In this document: positions 34,712-41,882 of the stretch, one piece after another
How positions within the stretch are numbered: the first letter of the stretch is position 1
Layout: each line of letters starts with the position of its first letter
Origin: JADLHS01 sp044225555
GTDB lineage: Bacteria; Verrucomicrobiota; Verrucomicrobiia; Limisphaerales; JADLHS01
Length of the DNA stretch: 64,000 nucleotides
NCBI GenBank assembly: GCA_044225555.1
Contig: JBGAIM010000005.1
Span: forward strand, 248,001 to 312,000
Reading direction: 5' to 3'
The notes under the pieces: generated by a model
Seen by the model: only the letters and a program-made list of their open reading frames with translations
Database searches by the model: none
Told to the model about the DNA's origin: nothing
Translations under genes and position numbers: made by a program

Positions 34712-37443
34712 ACGGGCGACGACACCGGGACCGCGCCTGCTGCATTGGTTGTGGCAGGCGCGGGCAGATAAATGATGCGGGTCGGTTGCGTGGGGGCGTA
34801 GGCGTTGCGTTGGGGGATGTCGGCGCGGTTGAAAGGCTTGTAGTCCTTGATCGCGCCCACGCGGGCGAGCCGGAGGGATTTGCGGATGATGCCTTTGCTG
34901 TTTGGGGTCGAGTCACTGAATTTTCCCTGTCCGTAGCCAACGCCCTTGCTGCCGGAAAGATTGGAGGAAAAGTATTTTAGGCCAACAATCTTGTTCTGAT
35001 CGTCCCGCTGCCATTCGATAAAGATGCAGGAATGTCCGCCCGGCGCGGTTGTGTCGTAGCTCAAAAAATCTCCCGGGCGCACTTTCTCCAGATCGTCCAC
35101 GCTGATGCCGTAGCCGAGCCCGTAGGATTCAATGGCCCGCCGCTCGCAATCACCCTTGCCTTCGATGTACCAAAACTGAAGCGCATTGAACAAATCGCCG
35201 AAGGTCATGCCGTTGAAGTCATCCGGATCGAGACCCTTCTGGATGTTGCGCAACCGCATGGCCCGGAGAAAAACCTCGAAGGTGAAGCCGCAGCAATAAC
35301 TGCATCGCGAGCCATCGGGATAGGCTTTGGCCACGACCAAGCCCTTGTACCACATATCCTGCGTGACGCCATTGTAGATGTCATACTCGCGCGGTTCCCA
35401 ACTGCAATGATAGGGCAGGGAGCCGTCGAGCGGATAGCCGGCGATGACCTTCATCACATAGGGATTGAGCGAACCTTCGGCATCGTCCTGAATCATTTCC
35501 TCCCGCGCGTACGCGTCGGCGAGCGCCTTGTCCACCGGTGAGAACCCGCGCTCGTCCACGGGATACGGTTTCGGCGTGTAGGTATAGCGGCGAGCCAGTT
35601 TGTTGGTGCTGCTGGCCGTGGTGTCTGAGGCGGGAGTGGCGGTCGGAGGTTCTGCGCTGCGAGCCACGTTTGGTTGTGCGATTACGCAGAGACCAGTCAA
35701 GAGAACAACGGCTGCGCGGGCTGGATCCACCCAGCGCACCAGCGCGATGAAGTTCAGCAGCGTGGGGCTGTCCGGCTTGGCCTTGAACATGTTCCTCAGG
35801 CTGTTCACCACCTTGGTGTAGGTGGCGGCGTACTTTTCGTGGGTGAGCCGGCTGACATAGGCTTCCATCACCGGACGCGCAATGTTGTCGGTGGTGCCAT
35901 CGGCCAGATACGGCAACTGACAGAAGGCGCGGATGAACGAGATCACATCGGCCTCGATCAACGCGATCCAGCTTTGCTTGACCTCCTCGGCGTCGTACTT
36001 CGAGTGCAGCCGGTCGCGAATGGCGGTGGCGATGGCCGAAGGTTCGGCGCGCCGACCGATGAGGTCCTTCACTTTGTCCCACGCGAGCTGGCGTTCAACT
36101 TCCGGCGACACGGCAGCCACCTTGGTGGCTTGTTCGAGTTCGGGCAGATTCAGTTCCTTCGCCAGGGCTTTCGCGATCGCGTCCGCCTCGTCGCGCTTTA
36201 CCCGATCCGATCCGACAATGGCTTTGACCACGAGCTTTTGCAGATCGGGGTTGACCAGGCGCAAAACGACGGCCAGCGCTTCGGCGGTGGGTGGTTTTTG
36301 CGGCGGTGGCGGAATGAGGTGCTTGACGAACTCCGCGATGGTTTCACTGAGCACGACGTTGGTGGGATCAATGGATTTTTCCACGCGCAGGCGCAGTACG
36401 AAGCGCAGGGTCCGCCCGAGGCTGCCGCTTTTGCCGATGTTGTTGATGACGGTGAGGCGGTAGTCCACGTTCAGGATGTAGGCCAGCAGGTGTTCCGCCT
36501 TGAGAATCAGTTTTTCGTCAAGCCGGTCGGTCGCACCCGAGAGCACCATCTGTTCGATCAACACCGGCAGGCGCTGCGCAAAAATGGCTTCCGGTATTTC
36601 GGTGTCCTGATGGTCGTAGTAATGGATGAGTTCCAGGATGAACGCGAGTTCCATGAACGCATTCCGTTGCGCGCGGGAGTCCGGGGTGGGCGCTTTGAGG
36701 CGTTGGATCTTCTGGTAAAGCGCCAGCAGGTCCGCGCGTTTGTCCGGCAGCAGATTGGGGTTTTGCGCAAACCACGCTTCGAAATCCGGCTTGAACGCGA
36801 GGACGATTTCCTCCGGCTTCGGACGCGGATTCAACTTGGGATCCGTGGTGTGGTCATTGAAGAACACGAGCGCGGCCTCGCCAAACTCGCGCAGGATTCT
36901 TTCCTTGAGCACCTGGCCTTTCACGAAGCAACGGTTGGCCCGGACAAAGATCGGGGAGAAGAACAGTTCCGGCTTAGAGACCAGCGACCGGAGCATCGCG
37001 ATCTCGAACGGCGTGTCCAATTGGATCAACTGTTCCACCGCCGGTTTGAGGGCGGCGGCCAGTTCCCGCTTCGTCTGGTCCAGCGCCCGCAGCACCGCCG
37101 GCTGGGGCAGGGCGGAGTCCACCTTGCCTTTGGCGAGAGCCGCGCAAACCTCCGCCACATGGGCGTTGTGCTCGACCAGCCGGGAAACGACCAGACCGAC
37201 ATCGGTGATGGGCAGCTTGCTGACCAGGCCGGCCAGCAGCAGGACCAGTTCGCCGTGGGATTTCTGTCGGTGCTCAACCACCCGCTCGAACAAATGGCGC
37301 AGCGTCTTGTTCTCGTGCTCCAGGGCCGCGCGCTCGGCTTCGAGCTGGGTCACCCGTAATTGCAGTTCATGCCAGCCCTGTTGCATCTCCTCCACGGAAG
37401 CCGCGGGAGCCTTCAAAAGCGTGGTGTCGGTGGTGTCTGCCAT
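34705..37443 (-). CDS. Large helical protein fused to a C-terminal NlpC/CHAP-like cysteine peptidase domain
   Basis: The 912-residue product starts with a Glu-rich, helical, apparently cytoplasmic region of about 570 residues with a short coiled coil near 18-50. I do not recognise this region. A single hydrophobic segment (about 572-594, AAVVLLTGLCVIAQPNVARS) looks like a signal or anchor. The C-terminal part (595-912) has DGSRCSYCCGFTFEVFLRAM (Cys714/717/718) and RPGDFLSYDTTAPGGHSCIFIEW (His804), the Cys and His order of NlpC/P60 or CHAP amidases. Such a fusion, with a secretion signal in mid-protein, is unusual: two merged genes or an internal start are alternatives. The ATG at 37443 was chosen from two in-frame candidates. 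Confidence 0.65.
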   Translation of the reverse strand: MADTTDTTLLKAPAASVEEMQQGWHELQLRVTQLEAERAALEHENKTLRHLFERVVEHRQKSHGELVLLLAGLVSKLPITDVGLVVSRLVEHNAHVAEVCAALAKGKVDSALPQPAVLRALDQTKRELAAALKPAVEQLIQLDTPFEIAMLRSLVSKPELFFSPIFVRANRCFVKGQVLKERILREFGEAALVFFNDHTTDPKLNPRPKPEEIVLAFKPDFEAWFAQNPNLLPDKRADLLALYQKIQRLKAPTPDSRAQRNAFMELAFILELIHYYDHQDTEIPEAIFAQRLPVLIEQMVLSGATDRLDEKLILKAEHLLAYILNVDYRLTVINNIGKSGSLGRTLRFVLRLRVEKSIDPTNVVLSETIAEFVKHLIPPPPQKPPTAEALAVVLRLVNPDLQKLVVKAIVGSDRVKRDEADAIAKALAKELNLPELEQATKVAAVSPEVERQLAWDKVKDLIGRRAEPSAIATAIRDRLHSKYDAEEVKQSWIALIEADVISFIRAFCQLPYLADGTTDNIARPVMEAYVSRLTHEKYAATYTKVVNSLRNMFKAKPDSPTLLNFIALVRWVDPARAAVVLLTGLCVIAQPNVARSAEPPTATPASDTTASSTNKLARRYTYTPKPYPVDERGFSPVDKALADAYAREEMIQDDAEGSLNPYVMKVIAGYPLDGSLPYHCSWEPREYDIYNGVTQDMWYKGLVVAKAYPDGSRCSYCCGFTFEVFLRAMRLRNIQKGLDPDDFNGMTFGDLFNALQFWYIEGKGDCERRAIESYGLGYGISVDDLEKVRPGDFLSYDTTAPGGHSCIFIEWQRDDQNKIVGLKYFSSNLSGSKGVGYGQGKFSDSTPNSKGIIRKSLRLARVGAIKDYKPFNRADIPQRNAYAPTQPTRIIYLPAPATTNAAGAVPVSSPVQ

Positions 37444-37494
37444 AATTGGATAATCGCCAATCAAGCCGGTTCTTTCCAACCAATTTTTGTTCGA

Positions 37495-37587
37495 GTCTTA
37501 ATCTTACTCCTACTCGTAATCTTAATCTCGGGTTTCCGGCGAAGCCGGCTAACAGAGTAAGATTACGATTACGATTAAGATTAAGAC
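37495..37587. repeat. Long hairpin of degenerate TAATCN-type hexamers (copy A)
   Basis: Two arms of about 33-35 bases (37495-37529 and 37555-37587) are imperfect inverted repeats. Each is a run of about five degenerate hexamers (CTTAAT, CTTACT, CCTACT, CGTAAT, CTTAAT in the left arm). The spacer contains a small GC hairpin (CCGGC GAA GCCGG). It lies between the divergent starts of the NlpC-like fusion and the methyltransferase gene. A second element of the same design is at 41728-41813. Confidence 0.8.
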
Positions 37588-37663
37588 CAATGTTTCCCTG
37601 CCTGGACGCCGCTTTACCTTTGCCTGTCACGACCCATTTCCCATACAGTCTGGCGCGTTGTTC

Positions 37664-39535
37664 ATGACCCAATCGTTCGAGCAAATCTATTCCAAAGACC
37701 AGCGTCACCTGGCGACCGTGGCGGAGGCGAGCCGTGACGTGGTGCTGCTCAGCACCGGATTTGATCCGGCCTGCAAAACCTCGTTGCACCCGCCGCGTGA
37801 CCTTGGCCTGACCAAAGCCTCCGAGAAGCTGGTGAACGAATCTTTTCGGGTGCTGCGCACGGGCGGCTGGTTGTTCGTCTATGGTTTGCCCGAGGAGTTG
37901 CCCTTCTGGGCGCTGCGGCTATCGCAGATTGAAGTGGACATCGGAGCGCCCGTCTCTGACCCGGCGCAATCGCAAGTCACTGAGGACTCCGAGCCGGGCC
38001 GGAGGCCGGCGCTCCCGTCGCGCATGGTCTTCAAATACTGGATTGCGCTCGAAGTGGATGACGCGACACCGAGCAAAACGCTCAAGCCGGCGCACCAAGG
38101 CGTGTTGATGTTCCTCAAAGAGCCGGTGGACAAAAAGGGCTGGCCCGGACCACGACTCAACATAGACGCCGGGCGATTGCCGCACGCCTATTGCGCGGCC
38201 TGTGGCAACACGCTCAAGGATTGGGGCGGCAAGAAGCATCTGATGAACCCGCGCGGCGCGGCCATCTCGGATGTCTGGCGCGGCCTCGCCCGCCAAACGC
38301 TCCGCGACAACACGATTCCCGATGAACTGCTCCAGCGCCTCGCGCTGCTCACCGATGCGACCAAGCAGAATGCCCTGCACTTGATTCAAACCGGTCGCGG
38401 TGTGGAGGTGCGCGATGCCAAATCCCGGAGCGCCAATCTCCAGATCGGCTTGTCAGAGAACGTAGCTGGTGGCAGCGCTGAGCCGAACCGGAGTTCGGCG
38501 CTCCAATTCACGGAGCTTGCCGCGCTCGAAACCAATCACGTTTACGAGGGCGATTGCGTCTCGTTCCTCCAACGTGTGAAGGAACTGCAACCGCGTGGTG
38601 CGTTCGATCTCGCGTTTGCCGACCCGCCCTACAATCTCGAAAAGAAATACAGCAACTACGACGACGGTCTGGCCGACCAGCACTATCTTGAGTGGTGCAA
38701 CGCCTGGCTCGCGGGCATGGCGGACACGCTCAAGCCGGGCGGCAGTCTTTTCGTGCTCAACCTGCCCAAGTGGGCGCTGCACCACGCCGCGTTCCTGAGT
38801 GCGCGACTTGAGTTTCGTCACTGGATTGTGTGGGACGCGCTGTCCGATCCGCGCGGTAAGATCATGCCGGCCCACTATGCGCTGCTGTGGTTCACGAAGC
38901 CGGGAGCAAAGCCGGTCTGCAATTACGCGCCGGTTGGTGGGCGCGCGCGACCGGATTTCGTCCTCCCGCCGGACGCGCCAAAATACTGTTTGCGCGCCGC
39001 GTGCATCCGCAATCGCAAGGCGCTGGGCCACGACGAGAAGATAGAACTCACGGATGTGTGGTGGGACGTGCATCGCATCAAGCACAAGCGCGACCGCGAC
39101 GCGCACCCGTGCCAGTTGCCGGAGAAATTGATGGAACGCATCCTCAAGCTGGCCACGCGGCCCGGCGACGTGGTGTTCGATCCCTTTTGCGGCGCGGGCA
39201 CGACGGCCATCGCGGCGGCGAAGTTGGGTCGCAAGTATGTGATGACCGAGGTGGACCCGCATTACGTTCGCATCACGAACGAGAAACTGGCGGCGATGCG
39301 CGAGCACGCGGACATGTTCGGCGAGTTTGCCGTGCCACGAAAATCCGTGACGCGCAAGCGCGGTGACGTTTCGAAGAGGGAGATTGAGCGTTACCTCCAG
39401 GAACTGGCGGCGAAGCTGAGTCGTGTGCCGACGGAAGCGGACGTGCTGGAAGACCGGCCGGGTTTATTGCGCGAGATTGATCTGAGCTATCCCAATCGCG
39501 GTGCCGCTTTCAAGCGGGCGAAGATTGGGTTGTGA
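37664..39535 (+). CDS. Orphan site-specific DNA methyltransferase (adenine/cytosine-N4 type) with a degenerate N-terminal half
   Basis: The 623-residue protein has a complete C-terminal MTase domain. The catalytic DPPYNL is at 320-325, a target-binding region follows, and then the AdoMet motif DPFCGAGTTAIAA (about 508-520), the beta-class order. The N-terminal 240 residues look like a second MTase-type fold with the catalytic motif lost (TGFDPACKTSLHPPRDLG at 31-48, then a VLRTGGWLFVYGLPEEL strand). They end in a zinc-ribbon-like CAACG (177-181). No restriction endonuclease is adjacent. Two copies of a 25-base hairpin repeat are inserted in frame (37991-38015, 38480-38504). An in-frame TTG at 37658 exists, but ATG 37664 is preferred. 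Confidence 0.88.
   Translation: MTQSFEQIYSKDQRHLATVAEASRDVVLLSTGFDPACKTSLHPPRDLGLTKASEKLVNESFRVLRTGGWLFVYGLPEELPFWALRLSQIEVDIGAPVSDPAQSQVTEDSEPGRRPALPSRMVFKYWIALEVDDATPSKTLKPAHQGVLMFLKEPVDKKGWPGPRLNIDAGRLPHAYCAACGNTLKDWGGKKHLMNPRGAAISDVWRGLARQTLRDNTIPDELLQRLALLTDATKQNALHLIQTGRGVEVRDAKSRSANLQIGLSENVAGGSAEPNRSSALQFTELAALETNHVYEGDCVSFLQRVKELQPRGAFDLAFADPPYNLEKKYSNYDDGLADQHYLEWCNAWLAGMADTLKPGGSLFVLNLPKWALHHAAFLSARLEFRHWIVWDALSDPRGKIMPAHYALLWFTKPGAKPVCNYAPVGGRARPDFVLPPDAPKYCLRAACIRNRKALGHDEKIELTDVWWDVHRIKHKRDRDAHPCQLPEKLMERILKLATRPGDVVFDPFCGAGTTAIAAAKLGRKYVMTEVDPHYVRITNEKLAAMREHADMFGEFAVPRKSVTRKRGDVSKREIERYLQELAAKLSRVPTEADVLEDRPGLLREIDLSYPNRGAAFKRAKIGL
37991..38015 (+). repeat. 25-base hairpin repeat inside the methyltransferase gene (copy 1)
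   Basis: This sequence matches the one at 38480-38504 in 21 of 25 positions. Both begin GAGCCG and end CGGCGCTCC and fold into a short GCCGRRC-type stem with a CGGA loop. The copies encode EPGRRPALP and EPNRSSALQ in linkers of the protein. Confidence 0.6.
38480..38504 (+). repeat. 25-base hairpin repeat inside the methyltransferase gene (copy 2)
   Basis: Second copy of the repeat at 37991-38015. Its 7-bp stem (GCCGAAC with GTTCGGC) is perfect, and two of the base changes relative to copy 1 fall on both sides of the stem, so the hairpin rather than the sequence seems to be kept. Confidence 0.6.
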
Positions 39536-39602
39536 TCAGATTGAGCGGACCGCGAAGGCGGAGTAACGCCTGGAGTCAATTGCCAGATTAGGCCGCGCCA
39601 TT

Positions 39603-40037
39603 TTACATTCCGACACTGCTATAAACAAATATCTCGGTGCTTCGTCTGTCACGAAGAACGATGAAAGCACTGTTGGTGTGATGCCAAATATCGTAGTTGG
39701 TAAGCGCGTTTGTGGCGAACCATTTGGGGCGGTCTTGACGGAGATTCAAATAAAACGGCACTCCCGCGAGTCCGTTGGTGGACTGAACCATTCCCGCCCC
39801 ACCAGTCAACCACTTGAGAATGTTCGAACCGACCGCAGGCTTGATCTGAAAGTAATACTCATGCTCTTCAGTGAAGTGCGGCGTCTGGGAATAAATGCTG
39901 TGGACCACTTCTATGTCTTTAGGGCATTCCGATTGAAACGCGCGCTCGAAATTGCGTTTGTCGTCTATCCATGTGCCACCGCAACCAACAAGCACGAGCG
40001 TCAAAGCCGCGATTGTAATAAAATACGCGATGCGCAT
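39603..40037 (-). CDS. Small lipoprotein of unknown function
   Basis: The 144-residue precursor has a signal with a good lipobox (LVLVGC, Cys at about 19). A small domain follows with FERAFQSECPKDIEVVHSIYSQTPHFTEEHEYYFQIKPAVG and a terminal strand-rich part (SAFIVLRDRRSTEIFVYSSVG). I do not recognise the family. The ATG at 40037 lies 11 bases below an 80-bp repeat (40049-40128) that also precedes the small gene at 41060, so the two share a leader or promoter region. The upstream frame runs through that repeat and should not be taken as part of the protein. Confidence 0.65.
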   Translation of the reverse strand: MRIAYFITIAALTLVLVGCGGTWIDDKRNFERAFQSECPKDIEVVHSIYSQTPHFTEEHEYYFQIKPAVGSNILKWLTGGAGMVQSTNGLAGVPFYLNLRQDRPKWFATNALTNYDIWHHTNSAFIVLRDRRSTEIFVYSSVGM

Positions 40038-40048
40038 AGGTGGACTAA

Positions 40049-40128
40049 CAGTGGATCGAACCGGAGATTTGCAGTCTAGCAAATTTCATGAAGCGACACT
40101 ATTCCTGACCTAGTGGCCTGTCTAGTCA
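40049..40128 (-). repeat. 80-bp repeat copy 1, leader of the small lipoprotein gene
   Basis: This block matches 41069-41148 in about 68 of 80 positions with no gaps. Reading the minus strand, each copy ends 8-11 bases before an ATG. It contains AATTTGCTAGACTGCAAAT and GGTTCGATC, the latter reminiscent of a tRNA T-loop, but no tRNA cloverleaf can be folded. Confidence 0.8.
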
Positions 40129-40190
40129 ACAGTTGGTCGCGAATTGAACCCCGGCCTTTGTCGGACAAAGACTGCAAGCAGGGTTAAGTT

Positions 40191-40299
40191 TTGGACTGCG
40201 GCGGCAAGCGGAGCGCGACGCCGCTTTGGAATGAGCACGCGGGATTGTGTCAGGTCGTGCGAAAGCGCTGTCGCGCTGCGCACGGCCAGCGCAGTCCAA
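40191..40299. repeat. 109-bp palindromic element with 10-bp terminal inverted repeats (REP/MITE-like)
   Basis: TTGGACTGCG (40191-40200) and CGCAGTCCAA (40290-40299) are perfect terminal inverted repeats. Inside, GCGGCGGCAAG...GACGCCGC forms a further hairpin. The translated form CGGKRSATPLW is one that I remember from many verrucomicrobial contigs, which suggests a dispersed family (memory, not checked). It has no coding potential of its own. Confidence 0.7.
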
Positions 40300-40480
40300 G
40301 ATGCAACGCCCGAATCCGGCTGGCTTTCAGTTTGGTCCGTGGAATTTCTCTTGAGTTTGGTCGTTGGAGTCTGGTGCTTCGGTGTTACCCAGTCGGAAAT
40401 AGCCGACGATTGTTACAGACTCCAGACCGGCGGCGGGCTAGACTGCGACCTTGTTCCGTCAGACTAGAACCTAAATTTAC

Positions 40481-40876
40481 ATGACACACGCCCAACGAAT
40501 GAGTCCGCGCGGTGAATATCTGCAACAGGAAAACCTGCGGGTGCTGGAATCCAGCACCATGGCGGAGAAGTTCGCCGCCTTGAAATCCCTGACAGTGGAC
40601 CTCGGGCATTACGACCCGGAGGGCAAGTCGCGCAACAGCCAGATCAAATACACAGTGAACCTCGCGCACGCGAAGTCCGTCTTTCGCGTGGCCTGCCACA
40701 ATCACGAGTGTGTGCGGGGCGATTTCGATCTCAGCGAGGTGCTGGCCGAGGCCGTGGCCGCGCGTCGCAAGCTCGTGACTGGCGAGCTTCGTTGCCAAGG
40801 TTGGCGGAGCAAGACTGCCATTGATTCGCTGCCGTGCCACAACATTCTGCGTTACACGATGACGCTGGGATACTAG
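40481..40876 (+). CDS. Small protein of unknown function
   Basis: The 131-residue product has no signal or membrane segment. It has a central region SLTVDLGHYDPEGKSRNSQIKYTVNLAHAKSVFRVACHNHECVRGDFDLSEVLAEAVAARRKLVTGELRCQGWRS (about 37-110) with CHNHEC and RCQGW, which could form a small metal-binding or compact beta domain. I associate this type with Verrucomicrobiota but know no function. It lies between the repeat cluster and a decayed gene on the other strand whose frame overlaps its 3' end. The ATG at 40481 is clear. Confidence 0.65.
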   Translation: MTHAQRMSPRGEYLQQENLRVLESSTMAEKFAALKSLTVDLGHYDPEGKSRNSQIKYTVNLAHAKSVFRVACHNHECVRGDFDLSEVLAEAVAARRKLVTGELRCQGWRSKTAIDSLPCHNILRYTMTLGY

Positions 40877-41060
40877 GCTTTGGGGGCGCTAGACTATCCT
40901 CCGTCTGTCCCATAATACTGGCAACCTTGTAGAAGTGATCGGCACAATGGCTCAGAATACACGCATCTATTGCCTCGAGATCTTGCGCGCTAAGCAAATC
41001 GGCAGCAGCCTTCTCCTCGGCAGAAATCGGCGGGTTTGGAATTGGCACTTCCGGGGACAT
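40731..41060 (-). pseudogene. Truncated remnant of a small LSxxDLxxID-type protein
   Basis: From the ATG at 41060 the frame reads MSPEVPIPNPPISAEEKAAADLLSAQDLEAIDACILSHCADHFYKVASIMGQ. The middle resembles the N-terminal part of short proteins (DUF3658-like, about 90-110 residues) of the form LSxxDLxxIDxxLLxxxxxxWRKVAxVV. After about residue 60 the expected C-terminal half is absent and the frame continues as low-complexity sequence antisense to the gene at 40481. I read it as a truncated gene; a real protein with an unrelated tail is possible. Confidence 0.4.
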
Positions 41061-41068
41061 AGACTTGG

Positions 41069-41148
41069 CAGTAGATCGAACCACGAATTTGCAGTCTAGC
41101 AAATTTCACGGGGCGACACTATTCGTGACCCAATCGCCTGTCTAGTCA
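41069..41148 (-). repeat. 80-bp repeat copy 2, leader of the truncated small gene
   Basis: Second copy of the block at 40049-40128, exactly 1020 bases away and in the same orientation. It ends 8 bases before the ATG at 41060 on the minus strand. Confidence 0.8.
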
Positions 41149-41208
41149 CGATTCAGCGCTCAACGAGTTCTCTGAGGTTGGCGTAGACCATTCGTGTAAT
41201 TGCACCGT

Positions 41209-41243
41209 TCATTTCCTCGGCAGCAACTGGTCCAGCGCGATGG
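41209..41243 (-). pseudogene. 3'-end remnant of a paralog of the neighbouring membrane-protein gene
   Basis: These bases match 41280-41314 in about 29 of 35 positions, including the stop codon. They would encode the end IALDQLLPRK, against IALDWLLPGK in the intact gene. Nothing upstream of it matches the intact gene, so only the last ten codons or so of a second copy survive. Confidence 0.55.
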
Positions 41244-41279
41244 GTTATTTCCGTCCTCCCCCGGCGCACCCACCGCAAA

Positions 41280-41669
41280 TCATTTCCCGGGCAGCAGCCA
41301 GTCCAGGGCGATGGCGACGATGGAGAGCACGAAGATGGCGAGGTAGTTCCAGTCTTCCTGCGATTTGCGGACGGAGTTCAGCAGATACAAGGCGGCGTCG
41401 CGGTCGTCGGTGGTCAGGGTTTCGCCTGTGCGGATTTTCTCGATGACATTGGTCTGTTCGATGGCGCGTTTGCGTCGGTGTGAGATGTAATAGCGGTAGA
41501 TGAAGAACAGCATGTAGCCGAGCACGCCGAAATACCAGACGGGTCGCACCCAGCCCGGATTGTATTTCTGCAACAGGATGATGGCGCGAAACGCCACGGA
41601 GGACAGCAGTCCGATCAGGAAGAAACCAAAGATGACGGGCTTGGGGACGATCTTGGGAATGGTTGACAT
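41280..41669 (-). CDS. Small membrane protein of unknown function
   Basis: The 129-residue protein has two hydrophobic helices near the N-terminus (about 11-30 and 43-62), a charged cytoplasmic-type loop (SHRRKRAIEQTNVIEKIRTGETLTTDDRDAALYLLNSVRKSQED) and a C-terminal helix (about 107-125) ending LDWLLPGK. No family is recognised. It stands alone between the repeat block and the hairpin at 41728. A remnant of a second copy's 3' end lies just downstream at 41209-41243. The ATG at 41669 was chosen over an upstream in-frame codon because the signal-like N-terminus starts there. Confidence 0.65.
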   Translation of the reverse strand: MSTIPKIVPKPVIFGFFLIGLLSSVAFRAIILLQKYNPGWVRPVWYFGVLGYMLFFIYRYYISHRRKRAIEQTNVIEKIRTGETLTTDDRDAALYLLNSVRKSQEDWNYLAIFVLSIVAIALDWLLPGK

Positions 41670-41727
41670 AGACGGAAGTGGTGTATGAGGGAATTGAAGG
41701 CGACGCAAGCGTCCAAAAGTGGCGATG

Positions 41728-41813
41728 CTTCTTACTCTTAATCCTAATTGTAATCTTAATCTCTCGGCCCCGGATTGAAGATTAAGATTACGAGTAAGAT
41801 TAGGATTAAGAAG
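41728..41813. repeat. Long hairpin of degenerate TAATCN-type hexamers (copy B)
   Basis: Two arms of about 35 bases (41728-41762 and 41779-41813) are inverted repeats. The left arm reads as hexamers CTTACT, CTTAAT, CCTAAT, TGTAAT, CTTAAT. The loop is GC-rich. The design is the same as the element at 37495-37587 although the hexamer order differs. It lies between two minus-strand genes. Confidence 0.8.
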
Positions 41814-41882
41814 CCGGAGGGTGGTTCAATCGCGGAACCAATTCACCGGCTTGGACCAGCAAAAAACTTTCTCCAGCTGGTG

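Noticed and set aside
35674..37359. 561-codon open frame on the plus strand
   Set aside because: Antisense to the N-terminal part of the 912-residue fusion; rich in Gln, Arg and His with no recognisable domain.
40049..40128. Possible tRNA gene on the minus strand (GGTTCGATCC and a TTTGC...GCAAA stem)
   Set aside because: The T-arm and acceptor stems do not pair and no D-arm is present in either copy; at most a decayed fragment.
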